The position numbers and the translations under genes are program-made. 64,000 nucleotides of DNA from Paenibacillus radicis (ex Xue et al. 2023) (GTDB taxonomy: Bacteria > Bacillota > Bacilli > Paenibacillales > NBRC-103111). Where the stretch lies: assembly GCF_024722015.1 (NCBI RefSeq), contig NZ_JANQBD010000003.1, positions 186,001 to 250,000 of the forward strand. Direction: 5' to 3'. The stretch's first letter is position 1. Each line of letters starts with the position of its first letter. The notes under the pieces were generated by a model. That model was given only the letters and a program-made list of their open reading frames with translations. It was not told where the DNA came from and searched no databases. This document shows, piece by piece, positions 51,633 through 61,291 of this stretch.

Positions 51633-52957
51633 GCCACAACCTCCCCAGATAAATCAAACTCAAACGAATGGGTAATACGAACTTTTGCTAATTCCCCAAT
51701 TGCAAGCTGCGAACCTGTTACGAATACTTCCCCATCAATTTCAGGTGCATCATATTGAGATCTGCCAACATATACGTCATTGCGGCCATCATACTTTTCG
51801 ATTAATACGTCTACAGTATGACCAATACGATTACCGTTGCGCAAATTAGAGATTTCCCTTTGAATTTCCATTAATGTGTTGGCACGGTATTCCTTCACTT
51901 GATCAGGCACTTGATCCGGCAGCTTAGCGGCAGGTGTATCCAGTTCCTTGGAATAAGCAAACACACCTAAACGATCAAACTGCACATCCTGAATAAATTG
52001 TTTCAGATTTTCGAAATCCTGCTCAGTCTCACCAGGGAAACCGACAATAAGTGAAGTACGCAATGATACATTAGGAATTCTCGCACGAATTTTCTCAAGC
52101 AAAGCTCTGGCATCCTGCTGTCTGCCCGGTCTTCTCATACGCTTCAATATGCTGTCTTCACTATGCTGCAAAGGCATATCGATATACTTGCAAACCTTCG
52201 GATTACTCGCTATTGTCTCAATCAACTCATCGGTAAAGAAACCTGGATAAGCATAATGCAGTCGTACCCACTCAATACCAGATACCTCTGTAATCTTATT
52301 GAGTAACGTAGGCAGCATAAAGCCGTCATATAAATCGGTACCGTAATTGGTGGAATCCTGAGCTATTAAGCTGATCTCTCTAACTCCTTGGGAAGCTAGT
52401 TGTTCCACTTCAGCTATTATAGATTCCATGCTCCGGCTGCGGAATTTACCTCTCATAATCGGGATACTGCAGAACGTACAGGCATTATCGCAGCCTTCGG
52501 CAATCTTCACATAAGCGGTGTACCGCGGCGTTGTAACCCTTCTAGGCAGTGGCTTGTCATAATTAAATACCGGGTTTCCAACCAGCATCGGTTTCTTCCC
52601 AGCTAACGCATCGTCAATGATGTCATTAATTTTATCAAAGTCACCTGTTCCAACAATACCGTCAATCTCAGGCATTTCCCTCATTAGTTCCTGCTTGTAG
52701 CGTTGTGTTAAACAGCCGGATACAATCAGTGCCTTCAGTTGACCTGTTTCCTTCAAATCAGCCATATCTAATATCGTATTTACCGATTCTTCCTTAGCGG
52801 CGTCGATAAATCCGCATGTATTAACAATGATAACAGTTGCATCTTCCTTATCACTCACCAGCTCGTAGCCACGTCCAAAAACCAATCCGGACATAATTTC
52901 GGAGTCAACGAGATTTTTCTCGCACCCCAACGTAACTACTTTTACTTTCTCTGTCAT
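51629..52957 (-). CDS. rimO: Ribosomal protein S12 methylthiotransferase
   Basis: Radical-SAM enzyme that methylthiolates Asp88 (E. coli numbering) of S12. 442 residues: TLGCEKNLVDSE (first cluster Cys), NTCGFIDAAKEES, SGCLTQRY, the radical-SAM triad EGCDNACTFCSIP, and a TRAM domain (VDVLIEKYDGRNDVYVGRSQ). The ATG at 52957, 7 nt after GGAGG, is clear; the frame's 34 upstream codons are not conserved-looking. A MiaB paralogue is encoded at 38330. Confidence 0.95.
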   Translation of the reverse strand: MTEKVKVVTLGCEKNLVDSEIMSGLVFGRGYELVSDKEDATVIIVNTCGFIDAAKEESVNTILDMADLKETGQLKALIVSGCLTQRYKQELMREMPEIDGIVGTGDFDKINDIIDDALAGKKPMLVGNPVFNYDKPLPRRVTTPRYTAYVKIAEGCDNACTFCSIPIMRGKFRSRSMESIIAEVEQLASQGVREISLIAQDSTNYGTDLYDGFMLPTLLNKITEVSGIEWVRLHYAYPGFFTDELIETIASNPKVCKYIDMPLQHSEDSILKRMRRPGRQQDARALLEKIRARIPNVSLRTSLIVGFPGETEQDFENLKQFIQDVQFDRLGVFAYSKELDTPAAKLPDQVPDQVKEYRANTLMEIQREISNLRNGNRIGHTVDVLIEKYDGRNDVYVGRSQYDAPEIDGEVFVTGSQLAIGELAKVRITHSFEFDLSGEVVA

Positions 52958-53101
52958 GTAACTTCCTCCAATATTTAAGCCTGCCTCTAATAGTATCAAG
53001 TATAATACAACGGACTGAATAGTGTCAAAAAAAGAACCTGTGCAAAAAGCAGCATTCATGCTCCCGCAAAGGTTTTCATTACTTATTGTCGATCTACAAA
53101 A

Positions 53102-53596
53102 TCAACGAAAATTTAAGAATTGCAGTTCCAGAGGAATATCCTCTTTCCTAAGCAATTGGATTATTTGTTGAAGATCATCTTTATTTTTCCCTGTAACCCG
53201 AATCTGATCACCTTGAATTTGGCTCTTAACCTTCAATTTGGAATCGCGAATCAGGATATTAATTTTTTTGGCATTATCTTGGTCTATACCTTGCTTTAGC
53301 TTGATTCTTTGGCGTACGGTTTGTGAAGATGCAGGTTCAACTTTGCCGTAATCCAGGTTTTTCAACGATATTCCGCGTTTAGCCATCTTTGAATACAAAA
53401 TGTCCAATACATTCTGCAGCTTGAATTCGTCATCGGAAACAATGACCAGTTCTTCCTTTTCGATGGCGATTTTGCTTTTGCTGTTTTTAAAATCGAACCG
53501 GGTGCCTATTTCTTTTTCAGCTTGATTGATCGCATTGTTTAATTCCTGCATGTCCATCTTGGACACAATATCAAAAGAACTTTCTGCGCTACTCAT
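53102..53596 (-). CDS. yajQ: YajQ family nucleotide-binding protein
   Basis: A 164-residue protein with two ferredoxin-like domains: [20 protein letters not shown] at the start, then [20 protein letters not shown] and the end [20 protein letters not shown]. Members bind nucleotides or nucleic acid (one binds c-di-GMP in Xanthomonas). The ATG at 53596 is 8 nt after AAGGAA. Confidence 0.94.
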   Translation of the reverse strand: MSSAESSFDIVSKMDMQELNNAINQAEKEIGTRFDFKNSKSKIAIEKEELVIVSDDEFKLQNVLDILYSKMAKRGISLKNLDYGKVEPASSQTVRQRIKLKQGIDQDNAKKINILIRDSKLKVKSQIQGDQIRVTGKNKDDLQQIIQLLRKEDIPLELQFLNFR

Positions 53597-53736
53597 GGCT
53601 ACACTTCCTTTTTCTTCATAATTCTGCAATCCTATTGAACCCTAGGAGTCTATCCGACGAAGGCACCTTCGTGAATATTTCTTCATTACTTGGCCTTCTA
53701 GATATTACCTAACATAATTTTCTAATATAATAACAT

Positions 53737-53771
53737 AAAAAGACACCGCCAGCCAACGCTTGGGGTGTCTA
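53737..53771 (-). terminator. Terminator of the rodZ-like gene
   Basis: AGACACC and GGTGTCT arms followed by TTTTATG on the minus strand. Confidence 0.75.
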
Positions 53772-53789
53772 CAGTCGCAGTCGTCACAA

Positions 53790-54647
53790 TCAAACCTTTT
53801 GCAAATCGATTTGAATCCGTTTAGCGTTAGGTGTATCTCCGACCTGTACCAAAGTTCCGTTCACCGTTAGTTCAATGGCGTTGGAGCGGCCAAAAATGAG
53901 AAATGCTGAGTTAGCTACCTCCCAGGTTTGAGATTTCCCATTAGTATAGGTGCCTTGCTCAACAACCTCTCGATTCTGCCCTAATGAGTCTATCTGGACC
54001 CAACATGCCTCACCTGTTACTTTCATTTGAATGGTCAGTTTATCGGCATTGGAGACGGAATAATAATCCGTACCGCTCTGACTCTTCACGAGCTTAACTT
54101 CGATTTTGGGAGCAGGGGGAGGTGTCGGAACCGGTGCTTCAGGCTTCTTCTCGGTCAAGGACACTGATGCGCTTCCGCTATTTAAATTGGTCGAAGGGTC
54201 TAGCTTTTTGTCTGTTACCCGATTAGGTTCATCAGTAGGCTTAGCATCATTCGGATTCCCCGGATAATGCATATTCAAATAGTAGTAAATAATCCCTAAT
54301 ATAAGTACTACAAAAGACACCATCATAACATTAGAAGCCCACTTACCGATTTTCTCGGTATTGCGGCGCGTTCGCTTGCTGCGGATTGGTTCGATGAGCT
54401 GCTCCTGCTCATGTGCCGGTATTACATTTTGATATAACCGCAATACTTCATTTGGATCCAAGCCCACCGCTTCGGAATAGCTTTTTATAAACGCTCTCAC
54501 ATAGAAAGTACCAGGCAGTATCTTGTAATTCCCCTCTTCAATTGCCTCTAAATAACGCTTGCGGATTTTGGTTGTTTCCTGCAGGTCATCCAGCGAAATT
54601 TTATTCTCCATCCGTGCTTTTCGCAACAGTTGGCCAAGATCGGACAT
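53790..54647 (-). CDS. rodZ: RodZ-like helix-turn-helix membrane protein
   Basis: A 285-residue protein: cytosolic Cro-type helix-turn-helix (LGQLLRKARMENKISLDDLQ, then YLEAIEEGNYKILPGTFYVR), a membrane helix at about residues 105-128, a Pro/Lys/Ser-rich linker, and a C-terminal DUF4115 beta domain (KVTGEACWVQIDSLGQ; IELTVNGTLVQVGDTP). It is the homologue of B. subtilis YmfM (RodZ), linking MreB to the envelope. The ATG at 54647 is 5 nt after GGGGTG. Confidence 0.9.
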   Translation of the reverse strand: MSDLGQLLRKARMENKISLDDLQETTKIRKRYLEAIEEGNYKILPGTFYVRAFIKSYSEAVGLDPNEVLRLYQNVIPAHEQEQLIEPIRSKRTRRNTEKIGKWASNVMMVSFVVLILGIIYYYLNMHYPGNPNDAKPTDEPNRVTDKKLDPSTNLNSGSASVSLTEKKPEAPVPTPPPAPKIEVKLVKSQSGTDYYSVSNADKLTIQMKVTGEACWVQIDSLGQNREVVEQGTYTNGKSQTWEVANSAFLIFGRSNAIELTVNGTLVQVGDTPNAKRIQIDLQKV

Positions 54648-54686
54648 ATTCTCACCCCTTTTCGATGCCGTCATGATGTGCTGATT

Positions 54687-55451
54687 TTAATAATCTCCAA
54701 AACCGTTGGTAAAGGTTTCGTACGAAATCTCTTCATCTGGATTATTGCGCAATTCGACTATGTAATCGAAATGATCATATGTATATTCGGATTCACGAAT
54801 AAAAATATCCGGATGCTCAATTACCTTCGTAGAAGGCATACTCATGATCTCTTGCAGCAAGGTGTGATGCTTTTCGTTTGATCGTATAGTCGAAACTATA
54901 CCATCGATAATAAACACACTGTTCGCTGACATTTCATCCTCTGACAATTGACTGCGGACCGTCTGACGCAATAATGTTGATGAAACAAATGTCCAACGCT
55001 TGTTAGAGCAAACGCTCCCTGCAATAATGGACTCGGTTTTGCCGACTCGAGGCATCCCGCGCAGCCCCACGACCTGATTGCCTTCACGTTTGAAAATTTC
55101 GCCTAGAAAGTCAACTAATAAACCAAGCTCGTCGCGAGTAAAACGGAATGTTTTGCGATCATCAGAGTCACGTTCGATGTAACGGCCGTGACGTACAGCT
55201 AAAATATCAACCAGTTTGGGCTCACGAAGAGCTGTTATAGTTATATTATCCACTTTTCTCAACATTTTACCCATTAAATCAATTTTTTCATCATCATTGG
55301 TTTGCAGGAGCATGCCGCGAGTGCGGTCTTCAACCCCGTTAATGGTAACAATATTAATATCAAGCATCCCCATTAAGGATGCGACATCCCCTAGAAGACC
55401 GGGACGGTTCTTGTGAATTTTGTATTCCATGTACCACTGCTTTGTTTCCAT
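54687..55451 (-). CDS. ymfK: DUF3388 (YmfK-like) protein with ACT-like N-terminus and P-loop
   Basis: A 254-residue soluble protein. The first 75 residues look like an ACT-type small-molecule domain (KNRPGLLGDVASLMGMLDIN). A Walker A-like G-M-P-R-V-G-K-T occurs at 132-139, followed by SVFIIDGIVSTIRS as a possible Walker B. It is the YmfK homologue by sequence and by position between ymfJ and rodZ. Function unknown; the P-loop suggests nucleotide binding. Confidence 0.85.
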   Translation of the reverse strand: METKQWYMEYKIHKNRPGLLGDVASLMGMLDINIVTINGVEDRTRGMLLQTNDDEKIDLMGKMLRKVDNITITALREPKLVDILAVRHGRYIERDSDDRKTFRFTRDELGLLVDFLGEIFKREGNQVVGLRGMPRVGKTESIIAGSVCSNKRWTFVSSTLLRQTVRSQLSEDEMSANSVFIIDGIVSTIRSNEKHHTLLQEIMSMPSTKVIEHPDIFIRESEYTYDHFDYIVELRNNPDEEISYETFTNGFGDY

Positions 55452-55561
55452 TTTTACACCCCATAGTAATTTTAAATGATCATCTATATTTTATTGTAAT
55501 AGTTTACGAAAATATTCTACAAATTTCGATAAATTCCTTCTGCATGTCAGGAAAAAGATTA

Positions 55562-56398
55562 TTATGGCTTAATAACCGTAATTTCTTCGTTCTGATAAGC
55601 TTGTAAGCCCGGTGTCCATTGCTTTTTCAACTGGTTCAATACAGCGGTCATTACGAATTCCCATTGTACATTAATAGTGGTTGCGGAAATATTCATGATC
55701 GGTACCTGCAAAGCTTTCATCCGCTGCAATACAGTCGCTTCCAATGGAGAATAAACAACTAACCAATCTGGACCATGCTGTCTGACTTGAGATTGAAATG
55801 GCGGGTACCATCCTTCGGCATCAGACAGGGATATATACTCCGCTTCCTCTGAAGGCGCCCATATCGAGGGAATAGGATTGGTAGAGGTTGTGACCCACTC
55901 CAATCTTTTACCTATGACTTGCTGCTGCTTAACCCATTCCTGCCACTGTTTCTCTAAAAAACCTTGCCCTGTCTGCTTCCACACAATATGCTCGCCACTG
56001 ATAGGCACCGTGGACTGTGAAATGGCATCATCCAGCAAAATCCATTTTTTATCCGCCAATGCAGCAGCTTGAGTGGCTGCCTGCGAAGTGAGCGTGTTGC
56101 CTATAACGATTATGTAATCATAAGGCGAAGTTTTTATTTTCTCGACCAGCGGATTCTCAATCGCAGCTACATTAGGTAACCATTCAAATGCTATGTGATT
56201 AGTATCTCGCCATGCAAGCAGCGTTTTTTGAAATAAAGCTGCTGTTGACTCATTTAAACCGGGAGTTGTTATTACCAATACTGATTGTTTGGATTGTAGT
56301 AATTGAGGATTTATTGTCGGTATATTTTTACCGCATGCGCTAATAAATAAAACCAAACAAATAATCATCAACCATCCTGCAGGTTTCATCTTAATCAA
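55562..56398 (-). CDS. Probable lipoprotein, periplasmic-binding-like fold
   Basis: A 278-residue protein with a lipoprotein signal peptide (MKPAGWLMIICLVLFISACG; lipobox ISAC, Cys22). The body alternates beta strands and helices (VLVITTPGLNESTAALFQKT; YDYIIVIGNTLTSQAATQAA; WILLDDAISQS) much like BMP/PnrA-type substrate-binding lipoproteins, but no specific family is certain. The TTG at 56398 is 4 nt after GGAG; the ATG at 56389 is 13 nt after it. It is an insertion in the otherwise conserved ymfJ-ymfK pair. Confidence 0.7.
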   Translation of the reverse strand: MIKMKPAGWLMIICLVLFISACGKNIPTINPQLLQSKQSVLVITTPGLNESTAALFQKTLLAWRDTNHIAFEWLPNVAAIENPLVEKIKTSPYDYIIVIGNTLTSQAATQAAALADKKWILLDDAISQSTVPISGEHIVWKQTGQGFLEKQWQEWVKQQQVIGKRLEWVTTSTNPIPSIWAPSEEAEYISLSDAEGWYPPFQSQVRQHGPDWLVVYSPLEATVLQRMKALQVPIMNISATTINVQWEFVMTAVLNQLKKQWTPGLQAYQNEEITVIKP

Positions 56399-56493
56399 AC
56401 TTCTCCAAGCCGCCTTTCATCATCCTGTTTACCCTACATAGAGTTTTCATAAAATTTAAGACTATCCATATAAGTATACCATGAAAACCAGGG

Positions 56494-56517
56494 AAAAGCC
56501 TCCCGAGCAGGAGGCCA
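56494..56517 (-). terminator. Terminator after the DUF3243 gene
   Basis: GCCTCC-TGCTCG-GGAGGC followed by TTTTCC on the minus strand. Confidence 0.75.
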
Positions 56518-56563
56518 AAGAAATGCAAGGTATTAAATTTAATAACAATCGCAATTTGTAAAA

Positions 56564-56821
56564 TTAGGATATCCCAGGTGTTACAAGCTTTACCATAAGG
56601 CGCGCAATAGTTTTCTTCTCATTCTCATCGGCTACATCCCATAGTTCCTTCAATACCCGTTCTTCTTGGTTCTCGGGATCAACCTTATCCGAAAGAAATT
56701 CTCCGATTTGGACGGCCAATTTATTAATCGTTTCATCCTTCATACCGGCATTTTCAGCTTGCTGCACACGCTCATTCAAAAATTCTTTCCATCGGTCAAA
56801 CACCTTCAACACAGTTGCCAT
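56564..56821 (-). CDS. ymfJ: DUF3243 (YmfJ-like) protein
   Basis: An 85-residue helical protein: VLKVFDRWKEFLNERVQQAE then INKLAVQIGEFLSDKVDPEN and NEKKTIARLMVKLV. Same family and same neighbourhood (after ymfI) as B. subtilis YmfJ. Function unknown. GGGAGG before the ATG. Confidence 0.9.
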   Translation of the reverse strand: MATVLKVFDRWKEFLNERVQQAENAGMKDETINKLAVQIGEFLSDKVDPENQEERVLKELWDVADENEKKTIARLMVKLVTPGIS

Positions 56822-56899
56822 ATTGATTATGCCTCCCTAGAAATGAAGTTGTACTACGAATACTAATGTTCACTAAAAGGGAGGGAAATATGCAGATGG

Positions 56900-57655
56900 T
56901 TAGGTAAGCCATCCGCCATTAGGGCTTATGATTTGACCGGTAATGTATCCGGACTCTGGTAATGCCAGAAAGTACACCAGCGAAGCGATTTCATCCGGCT
57001 GTCCAAGGCGGCCTGCAGGAATTTCATTTTCTATCGCCGCTTTTTCAGAAAGATCAAAATTAGCCATCATCTGTGTGTCCACAGCACCGGGAGCTACTGC
57101 ATTCACAGTTACATTCGATGGTGCAAGCTCCTTCGCCAAGGCTTTGGTAAAAGCATTAACCCCGCCCTTGGCTGTTGAATAAGCGACCTCGCAGGAAGCA
57201 CCTGAAATGCCCCAGATAGAGGATACATTAATAATTCTACCGTATTTTTGCCGGATCATCGGTCCCATAAATTGCTGTGTGGTTAGAAAGGTTCCTTTCA
57301 GATTAACGCTCATCATGTCATCCCATTGCTCTTCGGTTACATCCGACAGCAGACCATATTGGCTGATTCCAGCATTGTTAACCAATATATCCGGTACCAT
57401 TTCATGATGGCTCAGCTTTTCCTGAAGCCGCATAATTTGTTCCTTGCTTCTCAAATCAGCAGTTGCCGTAAGCACCTTGGCTCCATGCTTCATACAATTT
57501 CTTGCCGTTTCATTAGCAGCCTCATGCGACTGCAAATAATGAATAACCACATTCATCCCAACCATGGAGAAGCGCTCGGCTATGGCTGCACCAATGCCGC
57601 GGCTCCCCCCCATAATCAGAACTGTTTGCTCAGTGAAGGGTCTAGGTTTATTCAT
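56900..57655 (-). CDS. ymfI: SDR family reductase YmfI (EF-P 5-aminopentanone reductase type)
   Basis: A 251-residue short-chain dehydrogenase. Cofactor site GGSRGIGAAIAERF, NNAG motif (ILVNNAGISQYG), catalytic Ser-Tyr-Lys as NVSSIWGISG...VAYSTAKGG. In B. subtilis YmfI makes the 5-aminopentanol modification of elongation factor P. Position between ymfH and ymfJ supports the orthology. Its ATG overlaps the ymfH stop by 4 nt. Confidence 0.92.
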   Translation of the reverse strand: MNKPRPFTEQTVLIMGGSRGIGAAIAERFSMVGMNVVIHYLQSHEAANETARNCMKHGAKVLTATADLRSKEQIMRLQEKLSHHEMVPDILVNNAGISQYGLLSDVTEEQWDDMMSVNLKGTFLTTQQFMGPMIRQKYGRIINVSSIWGISGASCEVAYSTAKGGVNAFTKALAKELAPSNVTVNAVAPGAVDTQMMANFDLSEKAAIENEIPAGRLGQPDEIASLVYFLALPESGYITGQIISPNGGWLT

Positions 57656-58938
57656 TTCTGCTCACTTCTTACGATTGATACAGCAAGCTGATTCCAGTCA
57701 AAATGCTTCTGAAGCACTTTATTCACATCTTCTATTTTCAGCTTCTCGTAAACAGGCAATATATCGAATAAGTCGATATCCTTAAACCTGTATTTCGTAA
57801 ACTCATTGGCAATCGCTTCGGGTGAATTCAAAGATCTCATGAATCCGCCTATTTTCTTTTTCCGGCTTCTTTCAAAATCTGCAGCATCGATGCCCTTAGC
57901 TTTGACAAGATCGATTTCCTCGCAGACTCGGGAGATGAGTTTCTCCGGATCCTTGGTATCACCGCCAAGCACAGAGAACGCATAATTTTCTCCGATATTA
58001 TACTCACTGCCAAAGCTGTCAGAAATGAGCTGCTCATCATACAGCTTTTGGTAAATGGTTGAGCTTGGGCTTAGTAAAATATCCAGCAAAAGCTTCATCG
58101 TTAGTTCGCGCTCAAGAAGCTCCTTGCCTTTAGCCGTTTGCTCAGGCTCCTTGCAGCCAAATAAACATTTGGGTAATGAAACGGGTAGTAAAGTAACCTT
58201 TTCCTTTTGCTTGACACCAGGTGGCTCTGATTCGAAATGCCTTATGATAGTGCCTTGCGGCTTATAATCCTTAACGGCTTGATTTTGTTTGACCAGCTCC
58301 ATAATTTCCTCAGGCTTCACTCCACCCACGACAAAAAGGCTCATATTGCTTGGGTGATAGAAGGTGTGGTAACAATCGTATAGAAGCTCCTTGGTTATGT
58401 GGGAAATGGACTCTACCGTTCCGGCAATATCTATATGTACCGGATGTTTATGATACATCGTTTCGATCAAGCCAAAGTAAGAACGCCAATCTGGATTGTC
58501 TTCATACATCTTGATTTCTTGACCGATAATCCCTTTTTCTTTCTCGACATTTTCATCGGTAAAGTAAGGATTTTGGACAAAATTCAGCAAGGTTTGCAAA
58601 TTGTCGTGGATATCCTCGGTTGCTGAAAAGAGGTAAGCCGTTTTATCAAAGCTTGTGAAAGCATTGGCTGAAGCGCCACGCGAAGCGAACACTGAGAAAA
58701 TGTCTCCTGTAGGTTCCTCAAACATTTTATGCTCCAGAAAATGCGCAATTCCGTCCGGCACCTTAATTTCCTGAGAGCCTTCTACTTGAAAGTGATTGTC
58801 AATTGAACCGTATTTGGTTGAAAAGGTCGCATAGGTTTTGGAGAAGCCTTCTTTGGGAAGCACAAATACAGACAATCCGTTAGGGAGCTGCTCCGCATAT
58901 AAAGTTTCTTTCACATGGGGATATGGAATCACCTTCAT
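57652..58938 (-). CDS. ymfH: M16 family zinc peptidase YmfH
   Basis: A 428-residue insulinase-like peptidase. The inverted zinc motif is intact: GIAHFLEHKMFEEP (H-x2-E-H), with the downstream glutamate region QNPYFTDENVEKEKGIIGQE. It probably works with the adjacent YmfF as a two-subunit M16 enzyme. Between them are 2 bp. Substrate unknown. Confidence 0.92.
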   Translation of the reverse strand: MKVIPYPHVKETLYAEQLPNGLSVFVLPKEGFSKTYATFSTKYGSIDNHFQVEGSQEIKVPDGIAHFLEHKMFEEPTGDIFSVFASRGASANAFTSFDKTAYLFSATEDIHDNLQTLLNFVQNPYFTDENVEKEKGIIGQEIKMYEDNPDWRSYFGLIETMYHKHPVHIDIAGTVESISHITKELLYDCYHTFYHPSNMSLFVVGGVKPEEIMELVKQNQAVKDYKPQGTIIRHFESEPPGVKQKEKVTLLPVSLPKCLFGCKEPEQTAKGKELLERELTMKLLLDILLSPSSTIYQKLYDEQLISDSFGSEYNIGENYAFSVLGGDTKDPEKLISRVCEEIDLVKAKGIDAADFERSRKKKIGGFMRSLNSPEAIANEFTKYRFKDIDLFDILPVYEKLKIEDVNKVLQKHFDWNQLAVSIVRSEQK

Positions 58939-58940
58939 GT

Positions 58941-60224
58941 CTATTCTCCTCCCTTCCGGTCGCGCAAGAAGTAAATCGTATCGAGCTTAACCTGTTTGGC
59001 AACCTCTTGAATCTGTGATTTCTCCGTCGAAACGACATCATCAATTAAAGCCGGAACCGTACGTTCAACTCCAGACAATATATTGTTAAAATCAAATGAA
59101 ATGATCTCGAATGCGGAATCCTGCAGTTCTCTTAAATGCCCTGTAATCATCGCCTTTGTTTGCTGCATTTCAGTTTCGCTGATATCGCCGGCAATCATGG
59201 CGTCCAACTGCTGGCGTATTATTTCAACCGCTTTCTCATATTTATCCAATTCGATGCCGGACTGGATAGTCAATATGCCCTTATGTCCATCCAAACGTGA
59301 GGATGCATAGTAGGCAAGACTGGCTTTTTCCCGAACATTAGTAAACAGCTTCGAGTGTGGATAACCACCCAGGATGCCGTTGTACATGAGCATGGTAGGA
59401 TAAGTCGAATCCGCATAGGTTGTATTCGTTCTGAGACCCATATTCAGCTTGCCTTGATTGACATCCAGCCTTTCAACAACCTCGCGTACATCGCTTACTT
59501 GATGGTGCTGCACTTTGGCTGTATAGCTGCCTGCAGCTTGGCGCTGCAAACTGAAGCTGTTCTCGATTAAAGGGAGTACTTCCTCTAGAGTCGTCTGTCC
59601 GACAATGTAGACATCAATAGGTGAAGTTTGCAGCCACTGCTCATAATTAGCGTATAAGGAATCCGCCGTAATTTTCTGTAAAGCATCGATATTACCCAAC
59701 GGATGCAGCCTGTAAGGCTCTTGCTTGCACATTTCCTCCACACATCGTTCAGCAGCATATCTAATTTTATCGTTGATGATTGATTCAATTCGTTTCTGCA
59801 ATGTGATTTTCTCTGAGGCAATGTATTTATCCACAAAACGGCCATTGCTCAAAGCCGGTTTCGTAATAGCTTCGCCGACAAATCGGATGCCTTGCTGCAG
59901 CAGCGAATCCTTACTGCTTACGAAATGATCCTGAATCAAGTCCATGCGGAATTGAACCATTTGGTAATCGCCGCGTTTGTAAATATCAAAGCCGAAGCCT
60001 GCACCATATAAATCGTCCAGCCTCTCTCTGAATTGCTTGGTTTCCGGATAAGTTTGGGTTCCACGGCGAAGCACAAACGGAATGAAGGCAGTTGGTGTTA
60101 CTGTTTCCTCCCCTAGCGGAGTACCGATGTATACCGATATGGCATACGTTTTAAATTGATCCGTGGGCAATACATGGACACGAATGTTACCAATCGCTCC
60201 GCGTTCAAATTGGATGTTTTTCAA
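58941..60224 (-). CDS. ymfF: M16 family peptidase-like protein YmfF
   Basis: A 427-residue M16 homologue lacking the H-x2-E-H motif (the corresponding region reads TAFIPFVLRRGTQTYPE), so it is presumably the non-catalytic partner of YmfH. Other parts, e.g. YPHSKLFTNVREKASLAYYA, are typical of M16 C-terminal domains. TTG start at 60224, 9 nt after AAAGGAG; the frame continues to 60305 without a ribosome binding site. Confidence 0.88.
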   Translation of the reverse strand: MKNIQFERGAIGNIRVHVLPTDQFKTYAISVYIGTPLGEETVTPTAFIPFVLRRGTQTYPETKQFRERLDDLYGAGFGFDIYKRGDYQMVQFRMDLIQDHFVSSKDSLLQQGIRFVGEAITKPALSNGRFVDKYIASEKITLQKRIESIINDKIRYAAERCVEEMCKQEPYRLHPLGNIDALQKITADSLYANYEQWLQTSPIDVYIVGQTTLEEVLPLIENSFSLQRQAAGSYTAKVQHHQVSDVREVVERLDVNQGKLNMGLRTNTTYADSTYPTMLMYNGILGGYPHSKLFTNVREKASLAYYASSRLDGHKGILTIQSGIELDKYEKAVEIIRQQLDAMIAGDISETEMQQTKAMITGHLRELQDSAFEIISFDFNNILSGVERTVPALIDDVVSTEKSQIQEVAKQVKLDTIYFLRDRKGGE

Positions 60225-60277
60225 AGGGACATTGCTCCTTTCCAGATCTACAAATCCATTATATTCCTTTGGAAACA

Positions 60278-60305
60278 GAAGAAGCAACCGCAAGGGTTGC
60301 TTCAC
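60278..60305 (-). terminator. Terminator of sleB
   Basis: GAAGCAACC-CTTGC-GGTTGCTTC followed by TTCTG on the minus strand. Confidence 0.75.
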
Positions 60306-60312
60306 GCTAACC

Positions 60313-61107
60313 TTATTTACAAAATATATGCTTCCCGATCTGCTTTACCTGAGGCCGGCTCCATATCCATGCGGACGTTGCAGTTTCCGGATTAAAATAA
60401 TATATGCAGCCGCCCGATGGATCCATACCATTCAATGCTTCCTGTACTGCTTTTCTTGCACTTTCATTAGGGGTTAGCCATATTTGACCGTCTGCTACCG
60501 CCGTAAAGGCGCCAGGCTGGAAGATGACTCCAGAGACAGTATTTGGAAAACTGGGAGATTTTACTCGATTTAAAATAACTGCTGCAACAGCCACCTGACC
60601 TATATAAGGCTCTCCACGAGATTCGCCGTATACTGCGTTGGCCATCAGCTTTAGATCCTGCTCCGACAGCCCCATATTGCTGGAAGGGGCCAAATTTCCA
60701 TTGTCTGAAGGGGCTGTCGAGCCTCCTGACGATCCCGCTGAACCTCCTCCACCTCCACCAGAGGTTGAGGGCAGCTCGCCCGCAGTTGGCTTATATTCTT
60801 TCGTCGCTTCCCACAGCTTCAATTTTGTTTTAGCACCCAAAATACCATCAACTTTTAAACCAAATTCCGACTGAAACCATTTTAAGGAACGCAGTGTATT
60901 ATAACCAAAATCACCATCCACTTCATTTTTGTAAAATCCCAAAAACTTAAGACGGCCTTGCAGCTCATAAACATCTTTGCCATTTTCACCGTATCTAACA
61001 TCATTCTTACTGAAGGTTTGCTCTACATCAAAATGGTGCTTGATTTGGTAACCCGAGAATAAAACAAAAATCAAACAAAATGTAATTAACACCAACCGCT
61101 TGTTCAT
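60313..61107 (-). CDS. sleB: Spore cortex-lytic enzyme SleB
   Basis: A 264-residue germination enzyme that cleaves cortex peptidoglycan. Signal/anchor at residues 4-20; peptidoglycan-binding repeat domain (GKDVYELQGRLKFLGFYKNE) at about 42-105; a Ser/Gly-rich linker; C-terminal Hydrolase_2 (SleB) domain with MANAVYGESRGEPYIGQVAV and FNPETATSAWIWSRPQVKQI. ATG at 61107, 9 nt after AAGGTG. A SigG-type promoter is 50-80 bp upstream. No ypeB gene follows; ymfF lies next. Confidence 0.95.
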   Translation of the reverse strand: MNKRLVLITFCLIFVLFSGYQIKHHFDVEQTFSKNDVRYGENGKDVYELQGRLKFLGFYKNEVDGDFGYNTLRSLKWFQSEFGLKVDGILGAKTKLKLWEATKEYKPTAGELPSTSGGGGGGSAGSSGGSTAPSDNGNLAPSSNMGLSEQDLKLMANAVYGESRGEPYIGQVAVAAVILNRVKSPSFPNTVSGVIFQPGAFTAVADGQIWLTPNESARKAVQEALNGMDPSGGCIYYFNPETATSAWIWSRPQVKQIGKHIFCK

Positions 61108-61156
61108 CAATGGATACTCACCTTTCTTAACTGCATATTGGTAACCTTTTTAAGGT

Positions 61157-61187
61157 TATTATGAGAAAGGAAGGGCGCTTCTATTCA
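61157..61187 (-). promoter_or_regulatory. Putative sigma G promoter of sleB
   Basis: TGAATA (61182-61187), 18 nt, CATAATA (61157-61163) on the minus strand; fits the forespore consensus and the known timing of sleB. Confidence 0.7.
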
Positions 61188-61291
61188 GATAATGCTGATA
61201 AAACAGCTTACTTAGGATCATCGCTTTTCCAATTGTGAAATCACACTGTCCACTACCCAGAATATACTGAGAGAAATGGGGTGTGAAGTGT

